This document shows positions 59,792 through 64,000 of a DNA stretch of 64,000 nt, piece by piece. The stretch is from Paramecium octaurelia. Lineage: Eukaryota; Ciliophora; Oligohymenophorea; Peniculida; Parameciidae. Position 1 is the stretch's first letter; every line of letters starts with the position of its first letter. The stretch covers positions 227,116-291,115 of the forward strand of contig CAJJDP010000148.1 in NCBI GenBank assembly GCA_905182995.1, read 5' to 3'. Under the pieces are notes generated by a model, which ran no database searches, was not told the DNA's origin, and worked only from the letters and a program-made list of their open reading frames with translations. The position numbers and the translations under genes were made by a program.

Positions 59792-61865
59792 ATTAATATA
59801 ATTATTAAATCTTTTTCTATTTCTATTAAATTACCATTTTTAATCATTCACTTTTTCTTAAATTTATATACTCGTTATTTTTTTCTCTACATATTAAAAT
59901 TTTCCTATAATTAAACATTTGGTATTAAAGATTTAATTTAAAAATATGCAAAACAACATTAAAATAACTTCAAATACGATAGTTCATAGAAATAGAAGAT
60001 TTTAAGAATTTTAAAACCATTTCAGTTATCTTTTATAGATAAAGAAAATTGTTTCATTGTAAATCTTAAAAACAATAAAAAATTAAAATCACTTCTCCTT
60101 TCAAAATTTGCATTTCTATAAATCACCTAGCTTTAGATATTTAAAATTGTAGATTAGATTTGCGCAAAAGAATCCATAATTAGTAGAACAAAGACTTTAT
60201 ATACTAGGTTTAGATTGTTAGGTAATGCATTGTTGCAACAACAAGGGTGCTATTTACTTTCTTATTTCTATTACAACTTATATGAATGATGAGGTTGAAT
60301 AAATATTAATTTGGAGTAGAGGATTCCAATATCAGTGCTATAAATATTTTATTTTTAAAAGTATTTACTTATTCTTTTTTAGCAATGAAATTTTAGCTCT
60401 CACCCTAGTAAATGCCTTCCTGGCTTTGCATATTTTGCACATATACAAATAGATGATGGGCCATTACTAAAATATTGAATCGAATTTCTAATTAGGTCAA
60501 TTAATTACCTGAATATTAAAGAAAGTTTACAAAATTTATCAATCAATTTATAATCAGGTAAAGAACCTTTTTATTTTCTTCAATTCTACATATTCAAATT
60601 TTATAACATATATTTATTTATGATCTATAGCATAGAGTTAAGTATAATTAATTTACGTGAAATTTCTTCACGTATCACCTCAGAATAATTGTTTATGATC
60701 TTTTATATTTTAAGAAGCAAATGTGCCATCTTCATAAACTAATTGATTACATCTTGGAAATCACTTAAATGGTAATAATAGGGCACATTAACGATTAAAA
60801 AATAAAACCACGAAATACGAATAATATTGAGAAAAAATTATAATCTTTCTCAGTTTGAGGTTTAAATTCATTCTTATTTTTATTAAGTAGATTTAGAAGT
60901 ATATTTTGGCATAGTTAATTGAAAATCTTTGAACAAGTATGAATTCATTTATTACAGTGTCAAAAAAAATTATTACAGAATATTGGAAAATTTCAAAGCT
61001 ATGTTTTGCTAAGTGCTGTTTGATTAATGTAGTAACATAGTATGAATATTTTGAATAGGGGTTTTGAGGATTTAGAAGTAAAAGGAATGGAATATAATTG
61101 AATGATCCATTAATTGAAGTTAGTTAACCTTCCCATTTATAAATAACTCAACTTACGATAATTTTTTTGATATTTAAACATTAAGGTTTGATCAAGACTG
61201 GCTTATAACTAACCTATATCCGAGGATGAAATATTAGATGAAAAAGGGGATACGATGGGGAATGAAATAGCCGATTTTATAAGGGATATAAAAGAACATG
61301 TAATAAAGGATAACTAGCTAATAAAATAGGGAAATGGTATAATATCAGTTGTTTTAATGTGTTAAATTGCTTCAATAAAAATTTGATGAAATCATTTTAG
61401 AAATTATTAAATTGAACATTTTTTAATAATTTTCTTGTCAAACAGTGATTTCGTATAATTATTACTTAATTCTAATAGTTTTTGCAATAAAATAAATTCA
61501 ATCAATCTTTTTCTTCATAGATAAGTAAAGATAAACGTATTTCTTTAAAGATAACTTATAAACCTGAAAATATTAAATCTATGAAATAAATTAAATTAAA
61601 TAAAATAGCATTAATACTCAAGATTCCAGTTTTAGAATTAATTAATTTTTGGAATTAACCAGAGAATTTAACAGTCCCACCAAAAATGTTATAAATTTAT
61701 AATAATCCAATAAAGTTGTGACTATTCGAGTTTTTTGTTTTTTTTCTTTATTTATAATATCAAATATTGGTTTTAACAGTTTGATTTAACATTTTCTATT
61801 TATTAATTCTTTTAAAAATAAATTAAATAAATAATTTTGATACTAATTCATTCATTCGTTCATTT
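59792..61865. other. No gene supported
   Basis: Two kilobases of AT-rich DNA with no frame I can defend and no RNA gene. Confidence 0.4.
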
Positions 61866-63343
61866 TCATAATTACTGATATTTTCTAATTTAGATTTAAT
61901 TAGATTCCCTATCCCAAATCATCAAATACTCTCCATTATCACCCACTGATCCATATATCTCATTAATTCAAAATTAAATAGATTAATAAATTATAAATTC
62001 CCCATTTTGGTTGTTTCTTATCAAATTTTTCCATTTTTATTCGCAAGCAGCCATTTCAACTTGATATATTTTTTGGAAACAAAGAATCACATTTCATAGC
62101 AATTTGCTTTGTCTTTAAATACTAATTATTATTACTATTCGTCTCATAAAAATACATTTCATTAATTCTTGGTTGAAATATGAATACATTATCATTAATG
62201 AAACATATTCGATAACTATGTTATCTTTTAAATCAAATTCCATTTTTAATTTTATTATTACTCTATTATTAATATAAAAAGCATTTCATATTCACAAGAT
62301 ACACTCTATTTTATTTTTCATTCAAACTTAATCCTTAAACTTGATTTTTAGAATCCGTATTAGTAAATGAACATGCCAATTCATTCTTTTTTGTCCAAAA
62401 TTTAATTTTTTTATCATCGCTTCCTGATGAAATAAGTTCTTCATCATTATTCAATAATAAACAATTAATCTAACTTTAATGTTCATTCAATTTTTATTAG
62501 CAGATCCATTAATTCTCTTAAACCATACACTATATAATAATCTAATTATCTCTACTCCTAGATATAAATTGAGTCGATTTCTTCATAAAATTTAATGTAT
62601 AAACATTTTATTAATGTTCAGTTAGAAGTTGAATTAGTTTCAAGAATTCTTGTTTAAATTCGAATACTTTGATAGTATTATCACATCCAGCTAATACAAT
62701 TGAATTATTATTATTTATAGCAATTGCATTCATTCTGTTGAATTTATTGATTCCTAATTAATTCATATTGAAGGGTTGTTAAATAATAGAGTTTAAATTA
62801 GTTAATTATTTTTCACATGTTTTTGTTAATTCAAATTATTTGAATTAATTCAACTATGTAATTATATTTTGACTCCATGAGTTATTAATTGTATTAATTT
62901 CAGTATTTAAAGTACTGTAATCAAGTTCTCTAAGTTTATTTTGATTTATCAAATTATCCAATTGATCAAAAAAACTGTATTTGATGTATTTTTATCCAAT
63001 TTCTTTTAAATATTTAATCCATTCGTTGGTATTTTCAATAAGTTAATCGATTTATTAATTAATCTATGATTTTAATTAATCCAATGTTTTATAAAGTAAA
63101 TCGATCGATTTGATATTCCCCAAATTATGTTATTCCACTGAATCTATCTTCTTGTTGTGATTATCTTGTATTAATTTAGCAACTTTTTAAAGCTCATTAC
63201 ATTATTTAGATTGGATTCTAAATTGTCTATGCATTCAGTGCATAAAAGCATTTTTTCATCTCTATGTTTTTATCACAAACAACCATATATATTGGAAGTT
63301 TATGATTCATCGAACAAACAAATTCTTCCTCTTTTTCTATCAT
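61866..63343 (-). pseudogene. B-box, coiled-coil and WD40 protein gene, broken
   Basis: ATG 63341-63343 starts MIEKEEEFVCSMNHKLPIYM, the first half of a B-box; after a one-base shift at the AAAAA near 63290 it goes on HRDEKMLLCTECIDNLESN. A coiled coil follows. The WD40 part is clear: LAGCDNTIKVFEFKQEFLKL, HQQNVYTLNFMKK, LISSGSDDKKIKFWTKKNEL. In-frame TGAs at 62233 and 62056 and another shift precede a typical C-terminus, NEIYGSVGDNGEYLMIWDRE, ending at TGA 61866-61868. The order matches a Paramecium family of B-box/WD40 proteins as I recall it. At least two shifts and two stops make it a pseudogene unless the sequence is poor. Confidence 0.75.
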
Positions 63344-64000
63344 TTTTTATCAAAATAAAAATTAATTAATTAAATAAACAAATTCATATTATCTCTTAAA
63401 TACTCCCACTAGAAAGTTCATATACAAATTAGCTATTCAACAATATTCAATTGCATGCTTATCAATTATTCAAGTAGCTATTACAATTAGTAGCCCAATA
63501 TCACATCTCTGAAGATTTATAATTGAGTATTAATTTTAATAAAAATTTATAAAAATGAAGATTTACCTATAGAATTTTCTTTTATAAGTATTCTTTCCAA
63601 AAAATCCAGCCTAGATTTCCCTAATCCAATCTATTATATTTGTTTTGATCCTTAATACTGAGTTATATGTATAAAGGTACTCAATCTATTTATTGAATCC
63701 TAGATTTAAAAGACTAATTTCTACTCTATAAATTTAATCATGTCAAGCTTGTGGCCTTTTGGTCCATATTTAAGGATTCAGACTCTATAATAATTCCCAA
63801 AATAATTTATTGACTTGCCAAAAATGCTCTAGAATATCTTAAACTCGGACAGCAGAAAGGTCAAACTTCATTCTTTAGTGATTTGACATCAAGTATGAGC
63901 AGGCAAGTGCTAGCTTGATTTTAAGGAAGCACATTTGCTAGAGCTAAATATAGAATTTTATTGGGAAATTAGATTTGTTTCCTTAAATACGATATGCATA
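63344..64000. other. No gene supported at the right edge
   Basis: AT-rich 5' flank of the WD40 gene. From about 63750 GC rises slightly and a gene may begin, but the window ends before a frame can be judged. Confidence 0.35.

Noticed and set aside
1-64000. Recoding of TGA as tryptophan
   Set aside because: Clean genes such as the DENN protein, the kinase and the zinc-ribbon protein all end at TGA and have none in frame after splicing; the internal TGAs cluster in damaged regions.
1-64000. Telomere repeats, rRNA or tRNA genes
   Set aside because: I saw no run of C4A2/C3A3 type repeats and no cloverleaf or rRNA-like conserved block; a covariance-model scan would settle tRNAs.

Overview
The window reads as ciliate nuclear DNA, most likely Paramecium (aurelia type). 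It is very AT-rich, long frames open only when TAA and TAG are read as glutamine and TGA as the sole stop, and the genes carry tiny GT...AG introns, mostly 20-33 nt. All calls below use that code. Frames were read by hand; no search or alignment was run.

Layout. 1-7 kb: compact, apparently intact genes, namely the end of an unknown gene, a DENN-domain protein (-), a coiled-coil protein (+) and a hybrid histidine kinase/response regulator (-). 7-32 kb: shorter genes mixed with five pairs of 1.36-1.54 kb segments that repeat in direct orientation around a single N. These look like contig overlaps that were never merged, so each gene there appears twice. One pair differs by exactly 28 bp bounded by TA, the signature of an internal eliminated sequence (IES). 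Genes here include a basic-N-terminus protein, a histidine-kinase-like protein and coiled-coil proteins. 32-36 kb: an EF-hand protein (+) facing a small zinc-ribbon membrane protein (-), an ORF with an in-frame stop, and a small intact gene (-). 37-40.5 kb: a large TPR-array gene (-) in which nearly every repeat carries its own phase-matched mini-intron. 40.8-43.6 kb: a cysteine-rich (furin-like) gene, broken, and an N gap flanked by the same sequence. 43.6-47 kb: AT-rich, nothing convincing. 47-57 kb: long open frames on both strands (mainly +) with cysteines and signs of decay, family not recognised. 57.8-63.4 kb: a B-box/coiled-coil/TPR gene and a B-box/coiled-coil/WD40 gene (both -), both with in-frame stops or frameshifts, plus an 87-bp inverted copy of one TPR repeat.

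Interpretation. Gene integrity falls from left to right: the first 7 kb is clean, while many genes further right have in-frame TGA codons or frameshifts. This could be a subtelomeric or germline-limited segment full of decaying family members, or a poorly finished scaffold; the unmerged contig ends and the IES difference support at least some of the second. There is no operon structure; each gene stands alone.
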